In this document: positions 1 through 12,096 of the stretch, in pieces
How the letters are laid out: each line of letters begins with the position of its first letter
How positions within the stretch are numbered: the first letter of the stretch is position 1
DNA from: Medicago truncatula
Lineage: Eukaryota; Streptophyta; Magnoliopsida; Fabales; Fabaceae
Direction: 5' to 3'
DNA: 64,000 nt
NCBI RefSeq assembly: GCF_003473485.1
Contig: NC_053042.1
Location: forward strand, 33,942,762 to 34,006,761
The notes under the pieces: model-generated
What the model saw: only the letters and a program-made list of their open reading frames with translations
The model's database searches: none
Told to the model about the DNA's origin: nothing
Made by a program: the position numbers and the translations under genes

Positions 1-1141
1 AGAGCACCCTGATTTTTTTATTTTTTTTAAAAGAAGAGCACCCTGAAATAATATATGCCAAAATCACTTGAATATAAACTCCTTCACATGATAATTTCAT
101 TCACTTTTAAACTTTGCTAATATCTAACTAATTTTATTCACTTTCAAACTTTGCTAATATCTAACTAATTTTATTCACTTTCAAACTATGCTAATATCTA
201 ACCAGTACTGGTTGTGGCAGAAGTTTGGCAATCTTGTGCACACACTTATTGCAATTGATAGATCTCATAGTGACAATTAAAGTTAAAAATGTAGTGTAAT
301 ATGTTTGTTAGTTGACGGAGTGTTTGTTAGTAGTTGGAAGCTGGGATAATAAGAGAAATAGAACAGGTTGCCAATAAATAAAGAGAGAATGAGAGGGATA
401 CTGTCATTTGAGTGAGCTGGTGCATTGGACATAGGGAGATTTGCGGACCCTAGAAATTCTGGGTTACCACTACTGCCACTACAACTGCTATGGCTGAAAC
501 TGGAATAACTGATGCTCTTGCCCTAATAACAAAACTTGAATGGCATTGCAGTTTTCATAGAGAATTATTCAAAATCCACTACGCTATAGCTGCTAGTTGA
601 TAACACTGCACCAACCAATAGTTCTTTTGTGAAGAGTGGTGGGCGAATGACAATGATGAAACTCTAGCTCAGATGCATGAAGACTCAAATTCCATCTTCA
701 AATAGCCAAGCTTATATAGTAGCCACAGTGACATTGATGGAAAAGACAAAGGGGGAGATGGTTGTAGTTTTATAACTCTAAAACCTTTGGGTGATGTCAA
801 GTCGTCAACCAGGGTGGACAAGCTTCCATTGCCAAAACCGCCAGACCTCGATGCTTGAATAGTGGTCAATGTCAATGTTATGCCAACGTTAGAGTTGAGG
901 ATGAAAACAAGTGTTATCACTTCATTCCAACAAAAAAAAAAACTTTGGGAGAGGGCAAGAGCTAAGGCTTGAGGCTCGACCTCTTAGAATTTGGACTTGA
1001 GTCTAACTCAACCCCAAAGGCTAGCTCATGGGGTGAGGGTTACCTCCCACTTATTCATACATAATAAGTTCGCAGCTTAGCAAACATAAAACTTATAATG
1101 CTGCATAACAAATATAAATCAACATAGGATGATGAAAGAAC
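1..1141. other. Non-coding stretch downstream of the last visible mtKAS exon
   Basis: No exon encoding the missing mtKAS C-terminus could be found here on the minus strand, so this is either part of a long intron or the stretch before the remaining exons. It holds the tandem repeat at 100-202. Around 960-1060 there is a dispersed legume-type repeat with the phrase TTGAGTCTAACTCAACCCC; a related phrase recurs near 19360-19460. The segment 420-900 is not AT-poor noise but matches nothing I recognise. Confidence 0.5.
100..202. repeat. Tandem repeat, about 37-bp unit, three copies
   Basis: Three consecutive copies of a unit built around ACTTTGCTAATATCTAACTA are visible with only single-base differences. 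It lies left of the last visible mtKAS exon, so it may be in an intron of that gene. No coding content. Confidence 0.85.
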
Positions 1142-4100
1142 CTGTTTTAAAGCACGAGTCATGGCCAGAATGGCACCTCTCCCATCACTAGGAGGTTGAG
1201 TAATATGATATGCATCCCCTAGTCAAAATCCATATGAAATGAAATCAACCACAAATAAAACTAAGACTGGGGAGAAGATTTTACATATCCTACAATAAAT
1301 TACCTGACATCCCATAGCCACGAATCTCTGCATAGATTTTGGCTCCTCGGTTTTTAGCATGCTCAAGTTCCTAAACAATAGGGAAATGAATAAACAAAAA
1401 AAGGTCAGATTATAAACAAAGAAGGAGAACAGGAATTGGAAGGATAGATGATCCACACAAAAAATTTAACTTACCTCCAAGACCAAGACTCCAGAACCTT
1501 CACCTATCCTGAGTAAAAACATAAATTGGGTATAAGCAGCAAGCCAAACAGAACAATAATTTGAAGCCAGAAAGTGAACATTAAGCAAAATAAATGGATG
1601 ATCATCAGAAGAAACAAATCTGCAGAGTTGATTTACTCACACAAACCCATCTCGACCACTATCAAAGGGCCGCGATGCTTCTTGTGGGCTTGAGTTATAT
1701 TTTGTACTCAAGGCTCGAGACCTGCATTCCAATATCAGTTTTTAAGCATCAGAGGGACAAAGACAAATAACTAATAAGGTGGTTGGCACTAACATAAAAC
1801 ACAAGGTGCTAGTTATAATTTACTTGCAGAATCCTGCAATTGATAATGCATCAATACTGGACTCGGTGCCTCCAGTCACCATAACATCTGCATCCCCAAA
1901 TTGAATCATTCTCATTGCATCACCAATAGAATGTGACCCAGTAGCACAAGCAGTGACTGCAGCATGATTTGGCCCCTGTATTCAGGAATAGGGAAAAAAT
2001 CTACTCATGATTAATAATTAATACAGTTGTTGTTAGTAAAGAAAAATATGTGAATATCTCCACAACAACAACCAGTTTAATACCCTGTTTTTCAGATATA
2101 ATTTTCTAACAAATCTCTAAATTGCAACCATTTGAGTTAAAAACTTATAATTGTTCCACCTGAGATATGTCCTGATTGACTAACCAATCTCTTAAAACAT
2201 GTTTGACATAATTATATCCGAAGTGACAAGTAGGAAGGAGAGGCTAATTTTTTCTGATTGGATATGGTGTTAGTTTAATTTTTAAAAGAGTACGAAGCAT
2301 GGAATCAAGAAGATATATTTTCTAAATCAGTTTCACACAAGGTCAATTTATCGTGTAATGAACAAATAATCTTCATGCTTAAAATACAATAACCTGCATT
2401 TTATATATCTAAAGAAGTTTTTTTTTTTTTAAAAAGTATATCTACATAAGTTAGTAAAGGACAATGTGGTTGCCTGTCCAGCAGCTACAGGAGCTCATTA
2501 AATCTGTAGTATAGAATACCAATAAATTGAAAGTAGTTTTTTTACCTGGAACCCATATTTCATGCTAACGTGCCCTGATGCCATGTTGATCAGTATCCGT
2601 GGTATAAAAAATGGACTAAGGCGACGAAGGCGCTGCATACAGGGGAGAATAGGTAAAAATTAAATGCAATAGTTTATTTAAATCAACAAATCATTTTCCA
2701 ATCAAATTACAATACTTTGAAAAAAAAAACTTGAATGAGGAAAGACCAGCAAACTACTTCAGAATCAGTGACTTTCCACGAACTGACCTTTTCACATATC
2801 AGTTGTGCAGAGTCTAACATGTCACTAACGCTTCCAGTTCCCCCACCAATAGACACCCCCTGATTAGTTTTGAAGTTAAAATACAATGCAAGGAAATTGT
2901 AGAAAAAATTAGTTGTAATTGACCATATAAAAATTTTCATACCGTTCTTTCCTTGTGTTCCTGCTCAGTGGGAAACCAATTAGAATCTTTAAGAGCTTCA
3001 TCGGCAGCACATAGTGCATATGCTATAAACCTTGTCATGGATCGATGTTCCTAAGGGAAATGTCACAATACTACAATGGCATCAACCAATAAGCATAATA
3101 GTTATTCAGATGCAGCACATATAAGTAAAACCAAAGCAATAGCAGATAATATCAAATCCAAAAGAAACTTCTTTTTTTTTGAGCAAAAATCCAAAAAGAA
3201 ACTTATAATAACACTTATCCAACTTTGTTTTCTTTATCCTTTTCGCACTGCAGATTCAGATTACTTTCTTTCATGCAGGAAAAATAGTTTTTCCTTTCAA
3301 TTTAAATATAATATTACAAACTACCAAGAAGTCAAATACTTCATATTCTCCTTTAAGAACTTATGGCAATGGCAGCTTTTCACCATAGTTTTAGAGTCTG
3401 TTTGGATTGACTTATTTGAGTTTATCTACTAGCATAGTCCCCTAGAAAAATATTTGAGAGAGCTTGTGAAACAACTTATGACATGTCCAATAGCGGTTTT
3501 CAGCTTATTTCCGTAAGTTCTCTAGCATAGCTTATGAAAAAGACAGTGTAAAATAGTTTTGCACCGTCATCCAATAAGAACCAACCCTATTGTCTTGTAA
3601 GCCTATATTACAACCAATTTTTTTTTTTTTTAAATAACTGTCAAAAACTAAATTCTTATCGGACAACAGTGTAAAACTAGTTTACACTTTTCTTTATACC
3701 TTATATGAAAACAGTTTGAATTTGTTTAAAAAAAAAAACGTATGTGATAACCACTTAATTAAGCTGTTTATCCAAACATGGCGAAATGGTATGGCTGTAC
3801 CTTAGAATTAAGCCAAATTTCGTGATTAAATTCACCGGGGTTAGTTCCAGCGGGAACAAGTGCAGCAACTTTGGAAGTCAATTGATGAAATGTAGCCAAC
3901 TGAGTTTCTGTATCAAAAGCATTCATCTTGAGATCCTCCAAAGACAGTGCCCTTACCCCACATTTTCCATCAATTAGTTGGTTCCATGTTTTATCGACTC
4001 CACAACCAAGAGGTGTCACCATTCCCAAACCTACAATTCAAAAACCACGAAATTTCATTACTACAACATCATAAGATCAGTACATAATTTGAGAGAAGGA

Positions 4101-4238
4101 GAGTTACTAACCGGTGACAACTACTCTTCGTGAAGAAACAAGAGGAGGAGGTGGAAAAGCTTTATCAACAGTGGAAGATGATGATATGCTTCGGTAAACG
4201 GAACTCAAAACCCTTCTCGAAGTTCCACGCATTGCCAT
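1142..4238 (-). CDS. mtKAS: Mitochondrial 3-oxoacyl-[ACP] synthase (KAS), C-terminus outside window
   Basis: Condensing enzyme of mitochondrial fatty-acid synthesis, which feeds lipoic acid and octanoyl-ACP pathways in the matrix. Ten exons: 4112-4238, 3801-4030, 2943-3050, 2788-2859, 2546-2632, 1824-1975, 1641-1721, 1475-1508, 1304-1370, 1142-1218; together 345 codons, all in frame. Residues 1-38 are Arg/Ser-rich and look like a mitochondrial presequence. GMVTPLGCG begins the thiolase fold; [13 protein letters not shown] and the active-site Cys (about residue 218, in [10 protein letters not shown]) are present. The family's two catalytic His residues should lie in the missing C-terminal exons, about 115 residues short of the usual 460. 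An alternative ATG lies two codons downstream of the chosen one. Intron 2 contains a MITE nested in another MITE. Confidence 0.9.
3397..3779. repeat. MITE with a second MITE inserted in it (mtKAS intron 2)
   Basis: Outer ends read CTGTTTGGATTGACTTATTT at the left and, inverted, a matching TGTTTGGATAAACAGCTTAA at the right; this terminal motif is very common in legume introns and recurs at 32819-33339. The interior is interrupted at about 3541-3690 by a smaller element with inverted ends GTGTAAAATAGTTTTGCAC / GTGTAAACTAGTTTTACAC. Confidence 0.7.
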
Positions 4239-5694
4239 CACAAACTACCGTCGTCGCTAGAAAACTGGTATTTTTCACACTAATTATTTCCACTCATAGA
4301 TAGTATAGTAGGAAGATTGTCGTTTGGACTTCAAAGACTGATATCACATTCACATTTATAGATAACTTTTTTTAATTGATTTTTCTACAAAAAATAAATA
4401 CTTTTTTTAATTACCTAAAGTTTGATCATTAGGTATATAATAAGGTTTAAAATGAGTTGAGTTAAGTCGAATTTAGTTTAGATTGACTTATAAGAATTGA
4501 ATCAGCTCAAAGCATAACTCGAATTTGTTACGACCTTTTTTATTTAGCTCAAACTCGACACAAATAGATAGTAAGAAGAAAAAACTATATGTCTTTCTTT
4601 AAATTTAAATTAAAATATCAATAAAAAATTACCTTGTTGGCACATAATTTAAACTAAGTTCGTTCATCAACATTCTTAGATCACAAAGGGTGTACTCTTT
4701 AAATAAGAGATGAGGGATGTATAAGAGCATACTTTTTAAATTGACTTCCTTCTACACTGAATTTGAATTAATGTTTCCAACTGGCCTCCCTTCTCAACAT
4801 TTGATTATAAAATGAAGGGTGATTGATTTCTTTATTGTATATAGATTTGCTACTTGCTGTGTTGATTATTTATGTTCCTACATACATATATATTGATAAA
4901 TGGAAGATGGGTCCTACAAGTTACGTAGCCTTGATTTTATAGCTGTTGGCTTCATGTAACTCCCTTGTTATAATTATAACCAAATTGAACTCTGATCCAT
5001 CCCTGTCTTAAAAATTAATAGAGAATTCTGACAAAATACAAATTGAAGCTTAAAAACCATTGCTTTATTGTAATGGATATGTGTAAGACAAATCTTTCAA
5101 AAATAAAAAATAAAAGAAAGGAAGATATGTGAGAGAAGCAGAGTGTATGTAGTTGCGACTTGCGGATGTAAAAAAAATCAGAGGTGATCAACATTCTTCA
5201 ACAAGGAGATTGAATATAGTCAAGAAAATAAAAAATGTAAACGAGGAAAAAAAAACCACAGCGAACATAAATTAACGGCAAGGAGTCAATTGATCCACAA
5301 GTTACGTTTAATCTTTACATACATATATATTGATAGATTGAACATGGATTCCACAAGTAGGAACATAAGAAACGATCAATCCAAGAGTTGCGTTCAATTT
5401 ATGGTTTTGCTACTTGCTGCGAACGAATGTGGGACTGTCTACCAGCATCAAACAAACGTGATTTTATGGTTCCAAGAGGATGTTTGGTATCCAATTATGA
5501 CGTGAGTCTTCCTTTCCTTTCAAAATTGATTCTAGCTAAACTCAATTTTGTGGAAAAAGTTCAGGTTTATCCCCTCCTTCGTTTTCCCACTGCTGGCTGC
5601 TTATCTTCAAATCCAATCACAAATATCAGACAATTATGAGATTATTTTTACACTATGAGAGGGAGGAAGAAAGAAAAAAATAAAATTTAAAAGG
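4239..5694. other. Spacer between mtKAS promoter side and the 57-aa gene
   Basis: AT-rich, no coding exon recognised. Two short diverged copies of one block are visible: TACATACATATATATTGATA occurs near 4877 and again near 5312, each followed by a related TCC(C/T)ACAAG stretch and with a shared GCTACTTGCTG phrase nearby. The mtKAS promoter should lie just above 4238. Confidence 0.5.
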
Positions 5695-6871
5695 CTAGAT
5701 CCTTCCATGGTTAGAAGCTTCACGTTCCTGACGACGCCTCTCCCTCTGTAAAGATTTTGTAAAGAATCAGTCAAACATACAAATTAACAAATCAATTGCA
5801 TATAGTTGTAAAACTAGTCATCACCAAGCAAGATGCCACACACATACTGAATTACTTGAGGCTCGCCCATTTCCATACATCTAATAGAACAATGCTTATC
5901 TTGCATAGGCTACATGGAGAATGTATGTTACACCTATTGCTACAAATTCAATCAACTTGCATTTTTCTTTTTATTTTTTGTGGAAAGGGATCTAGACAAA
6001 TTCTCCTGAAAAACTACCAACTACTGGAACCAGCCAGGTTAAGGGACGTATTATTTAGCACTATCATCATAAGTTTTTACTCTCTACAATGACTGAGCTG
6101 CATTTTTCAACTATCTTATCCTCGTTGAATTTTACATTATATATAGCACAAGATGACATGGCTTTGGTTCACAGTTCTGTAAGCTGCAATATGATTCTCA
6201 AACAGTTAAGTTAAACGATCCTAATTAATAATGCACATTTCAAAATCAGATGGCAATTGAAGGAGAAAGCAAAGCTTATTTACTTCTCTTCAAGTGGCAG
6301 TTAAACATGCTACATACAAAGCATCCAATAATATATCACATAGAATTGGTCAATTCTAGATCAAAAAGCCATATTAACTATAAATGTTATTATATGATCA
6401 AGAAATGCATATATTCTCAACTCGACAGTCCTTAATGGTTAATTCCCTAACACCAACAACAAAAACCAAAACCAAATTTTATCCCAGCCAGTTACATGGA
6501 TCAAACGACACCATAATGTTCTGTCGGATATGGTATCTCTATCTAACTCATTAATATCTAGGTCTTTACTAATGGTTTTTCTACATAATTATCTGCCTCT
6601 TAACGATTTGAATATCCTCCATCTAATCTACTCTCCTTACTGTTTTAGGTAGAAGATATATTCTCCTTACTATAACAACAACAACAACAATAATGATGAT
6701 AATAAATTTGGGAGAGGAAAAAGAGAGAAATATTAGTGAGTGACTGACCCTTCTTTCCCAGTAAGGAAGAAAGCAAACAAAATCGTAGACTGGAGTGATG
6801 GTTGCACACAAAACTGCATTTAATGTTGTAAACAGCAAGATTGCAGTCATGGGTCGGGTTTTATGTGGCAT
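5695..6871 (-). CDS. 57-residue single-span membrane protein with basic tail
   Basis: Two coding exons, 6749-6871 (41 codons) and 5695-5745 (16 codons plus stop), joined GT-AG in frame. The protein opens MPHKTRPMTAILLF, has one hydrophobic span at about residues 8-33, then an Arg/Glu-rich cytosolic-looking tail WERRRERRRQERE. I remember closely similar unnamed small proteins in other flowering plants, which is why I accept so short a gene; the function is unknown to me. A CAG acceptor at 6892 just above the ATG and a good donor at 7644 indicate a 5'UTR intron, so the promoter is near 7700. Such a short two-exon gene is easily missed by gene finders. Confidence 0.7.
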
Positions 6872-7299
6872 ACTTGTTTCTTATTTGAACCTGAAATCAA
6901 TCAAACAAACAAACATTTGCATCAATTGCATTGCTGAGTACAACAAGAGGATGAGAGAAGAAGGAAAATCTAAACCTAGACTAGACAGACGACTTTCTCA
7001 CTGATTCTGCCTGCCTGTGTTGAGATCATTAGGACGCCAAATAGTATGGGATGCAAGGGCAACCCAACAGCGCCTTCATTTTGTTTATTTATTACGATTA
7101 AAGTTCTGAATTTTGTTGTTTTAGGCTTTTAATTGTTTAAAGACAAATTAAAGTGCTATTTTTTTTCTAAGATAAATTAGATAGAAGGAACAACAATAAA
7201 ATCTATAACAATGTATAACGAGCATATGAGATTTTGTACTGAATTTTTCATTGTTCTGATTATCCCCGTCAGATAAACTATTGTAACAATATCACTAAT

Positions 7300-7416
7300 A
7301 TAATTGTCCCGTGAGCTTAACGAGATGCATTGCAATATGCAGGGATTGGATTCGAACTTCAGATTCTCCACTTTGGTGAAATTATAGCCACTAGCAACTT
7401 GACCAAAAACAAAATT
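7300..7416 (+). repeat. tRNA-derived SINE-like repeat (diverged)
   Basis: Box-A-like GTGAGCTTAACGAG and box-B-like GGATTCGAACTTC are followed by a 3' end CTTGACCAAAAACAAAA. The same 3' motif ends the copy at 39180-39313. It sits in the 5'UTR intron of the 57-aa gene. No target-site duplication recognised. Confidence 0.5.
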
Positions 7417-7643
7417 CAACTAACTTGTGGCATATTCTAGAAAATCGGGAACATAAAATCAATATACAAAAATAGAAAAGCTGAAAGACGGTGCTAGTAT
7501 TGACGCTAGTCACAATAATTTATTTCTTACGCAAGCAAATGATATAATTATTATTTAAAGCATTCCAAATGAAAGAGATGCAAATGCGTAAAATTAGAAT
7601 TGAGAATATGAAAATAGTATTGACAGGTAAATTTTCTACTCAC

Positions 7644-7750
7644 CTGTTACGAAATGTCGCAGCTAAGATGAAATAAGAGAGTGAAGCACGGCGGCGACGG
7701 TGGCGATCGGAGAGATACGAGCGAGCGAGGTTGAGAGTTGGTAGGGATTC
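7644..7750 (-). promoter_or_regulatory. 5'UTR exon and promoter region of the 57-aa gene
   Basis: GC-rich island in AT-rich DNA ending at a strong donor (CAG|GTGAGTAG on the minus strand). The block CTCGTATCTCTCCGATCGCC and flanks are strikingly like the 5' region of the next gene at about 11865-11930. Exact transcription start not determined. Confidence 0.5.
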
Positions 7751-7971
7751 AACGAACACTAATGAGCGATACTGCTTTTCACTTGTCTGTTTTTCTCAGG
7801 TTAGGGATGAGAAGATTTTTGAGTGGGCTTGGCATTGTTGTTTTACAAGAAGAAAAAAAAATGAAATTGCTGTTTACGCCCCCCATATTGCTCATATGAT
7901 CCCAAAAATTCCTAAAATGTCCACGGCAGACCTATTGGATGCACATTTCAATGCTATCGGAAGTGAGAATT

Positions 7972-8139
7972 GCTTTTTGACAACCATTGTTTCCTAGAAG
8001 CGCATGAAAATGATCAAAAACACTCAAGCGGTAGTTAACTATCGCGTGCTTATAACTAGAAAATCGGCGGTAGTTAACTACCGTTGGGTTTTTGGTCATT
8101 TCCATGTGTTTTCTAGGAAACAATGGATGTCAAAAAAGC
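7972..8139. repeat. 168-bp foldback element with about 70-bp inverted arms
   Basis: The left arm starts GCTTTTTGACAACCATTG and the right arm, inverted, starts GCTTTTTTGACATCCATTG; similarity runs about 70 bases inward to a shared GGTAGTTAACTA. Overlapping open frames are shadows. Likely a MITE, or a hairpin-forming transcript if expressed. Confidence 0.8.
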
Positions 8140-10009
8140 AAGCCTCGTAGGAAGTTATCTTCCGCTCGGTCCATTTTGAATGATAAGCTCTTATAGGTCT
8201 CATATATTTGTGGCTATGGTTGAATCTCTAGTTGATTTTATTGAAATTGAGGTGCATGTTGATGGTGGGAAAAACTTTTTTACAGAAAAGAAATATAATG
8301 TCTGAGATGATTTGATTAACTTGATTCTTTGTGAAGCAACAAAGCGGATTTATAGTAATTATAGAGAAATTTGATCATGTCTTCGATCAAAGAAAGCAAT
8401 ATTTTATTTTGAGATGTGAACGGGTGGTGTGTACAAAGAAACCATGAAGAATTTAAATCGAAAAGACATAGGGGTCGAGGAAATATGAATGTTATTTTAG
8501 GTTGCGTGATTATTTTGACATCTAAAGAATTGAGTCTCAGTGTTGTGTCTAGAGTACCCAACCATAAAACGAAGTCAAAGTTGAAAAATCATATTCTTGT
8601 TGGTCGTTTATATGAGGAAGAGAAAAAACCTTGTAAGTGACTTTGTTCAATGTAAAAACCAACATTGACAAATTTGTTTGCACAATGGTTTCTTTCACGA
8701 TAAATATGTATGATAAAACATACATTATACTAATCAATTTCAAACAATTTCTCTATTTATTCTTAAGTTGACAAGGAACTATGTGATGAGACTTGAAGGC
8801 CAAGATAACCAACTTAGAATCACATTCGAACACAAGACGATGACACCCTTTGCAATGAGCAATATCAATAGCGACAATCAATCCAGCATTAAGAACATTA
8901 GAAACTCTTGTATTCACTGGAAAGCAACCAAGATCCTCAATAAACCTGTTTTTAAAGGTTCCACCACAAGCTGTTTTCTTTGGTAACACGAGTCTTAGAA
9001 TGACGAGTTTTGACATTGAAGGCTTTCAGTACAACAAAGCTCTAATAGAGGAACTTGTTGAATCTCATGTCTAAACATATATTTAGTAAAGCAATTAATC
9101 ATAAAGATCTATGGGGTTTTATCTTTTTGGATTTGTTATAGCTATCAAACCACACATTAATCACGTCAATGTCAATGGTTGTTTGATTGAAATTGGACGA
9201 TTTAAAATTTAAAATTGGTAAGTCATGTTTTAAATCAAAATATATATTAAAATCTAGAGAGTTCAATCTCAATTTAACTATCACCAATATACTAACTGCG
9301 TGAAATGTGAATGATTTTTTGCGTCAATTCACATAATTCTACTTGGTCACATATATCATCGTGGTAATAATATTTAAAAAGATAGAAAAACTGTCAAAAA
9401 TAAAATAAAATAATGAAAACCCGATTCAAAAGTGGTCGTTTGGGTGGTTATATAAATATAATGTCAAAAATGTTAAGAGTTAGTATTGGAAAGAAAGTGT
9501 CTCAAGCACTCCTCTTTGTTGTAGACGTTGATAAATAATGAAGCAGGTCTGAACCATAGCATGCACAATTGTATAATATTGCTCCTGTTTTCGCTCGAGG
9601 TTTCACCCCTTTTTTATCATAAAAAAATCATATATTTATTTTTGTAACTTAACTTTTCGTATTTTAACAAAGTACTTCAAACCAGAACTTAGGATTTTAC
9701 TCAATAACGACATAAAGATTGATATCTTTGCACTGAAAGAATAATATCATGACACTATACTGGACTCAATTACTTACACTAAACTTTTCAAACAATCTAA
9801 TGCGCCTAGGCACGATTCAGAAAAAGATAAATTAGTATGACTGAATAGCATGGTAAATAGCATGAGTGAAATCAAATACTTTACCATTATTGATAAAATA
9901 ACACAAGAGTATAGAATATAAAGCAGTTCAAAACCCGACTTAAACTTCAAGTATTCTCATTTGGCTTTACAAGTCTTCATATGTTTGAAACTTTTCACTC
10001 TATCATACT
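8140..10009. other. Spacer with no gene apart from the LINE fragment
   Basis: AT-rich DNA; beyond the RNase H fragment at 8753-9016 I see no exon with coding character. The right end holds the 3'UTR side of the 122-aa gene. Confidence 0.5.
8753..9016 (-). mobile_element. LINE (L1-type) RNase H domain fragment
   Basis: An open minus-strand stretch of about 87 codons contains TACGGTF-like ACGGTFKN, LNAGLIVAIDIA and FECDSKLVILAF, the pattern of the C-terminal RNase H domain carried by plant L1-type LINEs. The rest of the element is not recognisable. Similar fragments occur at 12926, 22773 and 28961. Confidence 0.65.
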
Positions 10010-11676
10010 TTAACCACTTCCATCAAGCTGTCCATGGGAAAGGAGGTGTGCCATGTATTGCTGTAAAAGTGCAACATATTGTAGTTAAAACAAAATATAA
10101 TGGTGTTAACATCCAATATATAATAAGCAGCATCAAAAAATTAACACTTGATTTCAAAGACCTCGCTACATACTATCTTTAAAATACTGAAAAAAATCCC
10201 TTGAACATGTTGTGTATATCTTTGACATGTAAAAGACAACCTAAAGAATTCAAAACTGGTTCCTAAACACTTCACAGACCCCAAAGAATGAAATACAATT
10301 CAATGAAATTCAACAAGCATAGAAACGTGGTAGAGACTATTGCTGAAGATTAAGGCAAGTATTTGCATTGCATCTGCCATATATCTATTGTTTTTTGGTT
10401 GATACTATTAAGACCTAAAACTAAAAGAGTACATGTTGCAATCCAGCTGGAATAACAGAATCTGTTGAGGCCCTTAAACAGGTGGCTGTTGATCCAATTA
10501 ATCAGTAAGACGTGGAGATAGAAAGAAACGGTAATGGAAAATATGCTAATGATTATGTGATATTCGGAGAAATAAGTGAATGAAGAGGGCATGTTGAAAT
10601 TGAGTCAGCCTTGTATACTCCCTCTTCCTCTGGATTCTTCCTTCTGACTTTCCTTACTAGCTAAACTTTGTCTAAATGGATTAGATTCCATATTACAATT
10701 CTATCATTTCCTTCTGTTCAGCATTTCACATTTCAGTTTACTCTTTCTTTTGACACAACCAAAGTTATTATGTTAATTGTTAATTTGTTAGTATTTGCTA
10801 GAGGTGGGAACTGAATCGGATACCACCCTTATCACTCCGCTCCTGAACTCTCCCACCCCAGCGACCAAACCAACCTTATAACTCCCACATTTCAGTTTAC
10901 TGTTTCAGTTGATTGTATGGCTTCATTAGATTAAACTGTCCAAAGAACTTTATTTCAGTTTTAACCCTTACAGTTACGTTACAAAAGAATGAAGAAAGAG
11001 CAGTCATACTGACAAAACCATTTTTTTCTAGAAATAAGGACTACAATGAGCATTCTTTCCTCATATTGCTAACATTATGGTTACATCAAAATAAAATAGG
11101 ATAAAACAATACTACAAATCTTCACCAATATAAAATTTAACACAAGATAAAGAAAAGATATGAAGAATTTATGATATAACTCACAGCATGATATGCATAT
11201 GGTGACTTTCCTTGACGCTCAAAGTGTTTTGTCATGACGCAAAACTCAAATGGACCCCACTCTTCAGCTTCAAAGCAGTTTCCAAGAGCAGCCTTGTATA
11301 ACTGACAACAAATTTAAACGCTACAATCATACTTGAGAACAAAAACATCAAATAAACGACACTTCCAAGATTGTAACATTGCAAAGACCTTTGAGGTGTC
11401 GGTTAAAAGCTCGGTACCAGCCGGGTATGATGCATAGTATTGGTCAGCTCTAGAATACCCTGCTCTAGTTCTGAAACACCAAAATCAGATATTAACCCGA
11501 GAACCAATAAACAAAATCAAAATTCAAACCATGTTTTTTTGCTTGCAACCCACGTACGTATTGTTAACATAAGCATAGATGATAAGTGTAGTGAAGCCGT
11601 AGAATCCAGCAAAGGATACACATCTTCGAAGCTTCTGAATCTTTAATATCTCTTTGAATTCTTCATAGAGCCTCAT
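10010..11676 (-). CDS. 122-residue membrane-anchored plant protein of unknown function
   Basis: Four coding exons: 11558-11676, 11389-11470, 11185-11301, 10010-10060; 369 nt in total, closing exactly on TAA. The protein begins MRLYEEFKEILKIQKLRR, has one hydrophobic span at residues 19-37, then a conserved-looking soluble part with AGYSRADQYYASYPAGTELL, ALGNCFEAEEWGPFEF and a C-terminus AHLLSHGQLDGSG. I recall near-identical small uncharacterised proteins in other plants, and the last exon was predicted from that memory before it was found, which supports the model. The start is fixed by an in-frame TAG formed at the upstream splice junction, so the spliced 5'UTR leads to the ATG at 11676. 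Function unknown; orientation in the membrane not determined. Confidence 0.85.
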
Positions 11677-11779
11677 GGATAGTGATAAGAAGTTACCCTG
11701 AGAAGTAAAATGTGGAAAAGATATCAGTGAAGCTTTTATTCAAACAGTTGGTGTGCACAAAATGTAAAATTGTAACCTA

Positions 11780-11945
11780 TGAAGAATGAAGTACGTATGA
11801 CTTTGAAGATGGCGTTTGGAGTTGATGGTGAGGTTTGTGAGTCAGGCGTCAGGAAGAGGAGCCCCGAACACGGCGGCGGTGGCGGGGGCGACCGGAAAGA
11901 TACGAGTGAGGTTGAGAGTTACATACATACACACACGAGTGGAAT
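11780..11945 (-). promoter_or_regulatory. 5'UTR exon of the 122-aa gene
   Basis: GC-rich stretch ending at a donor (TTCATAG|GTTACA on the minus strand) and followed by an acceptor at 11698. It contains the block CTCGTATCTTTCCGGTCGCC that nearly repeats the 5' exon of the neighbouring 57-aa gene. A plus-strand open frame across it is a shadow. Confidence 0.5.
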
Positions 11946-12096
11946 GAGCGAAAGAGAGAACGAACGAAGGAACGAATTTATGACCCTTTATTTTTTATTT
12001 AATAATTATTTAAATCCTTTTAATTTTAATATAATTATATTCTATTTCAATTTTTAATCATGTTTTCTTTTATTTTAAATAACTGGGGAGGATAAA

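Noticed and set aside
3076-3432. Open frame of 118 codons on the plus strand
   Set aside because: Antisense within mtKAS intron 2, poly-Phe and Lys-rich, no signature.
7731-7997. Open frame of 88 codons on the plus strand
   Set aside because: Starts in the 5' region of the 57-aa gene and runs into a foldback element; no conserved pattern.
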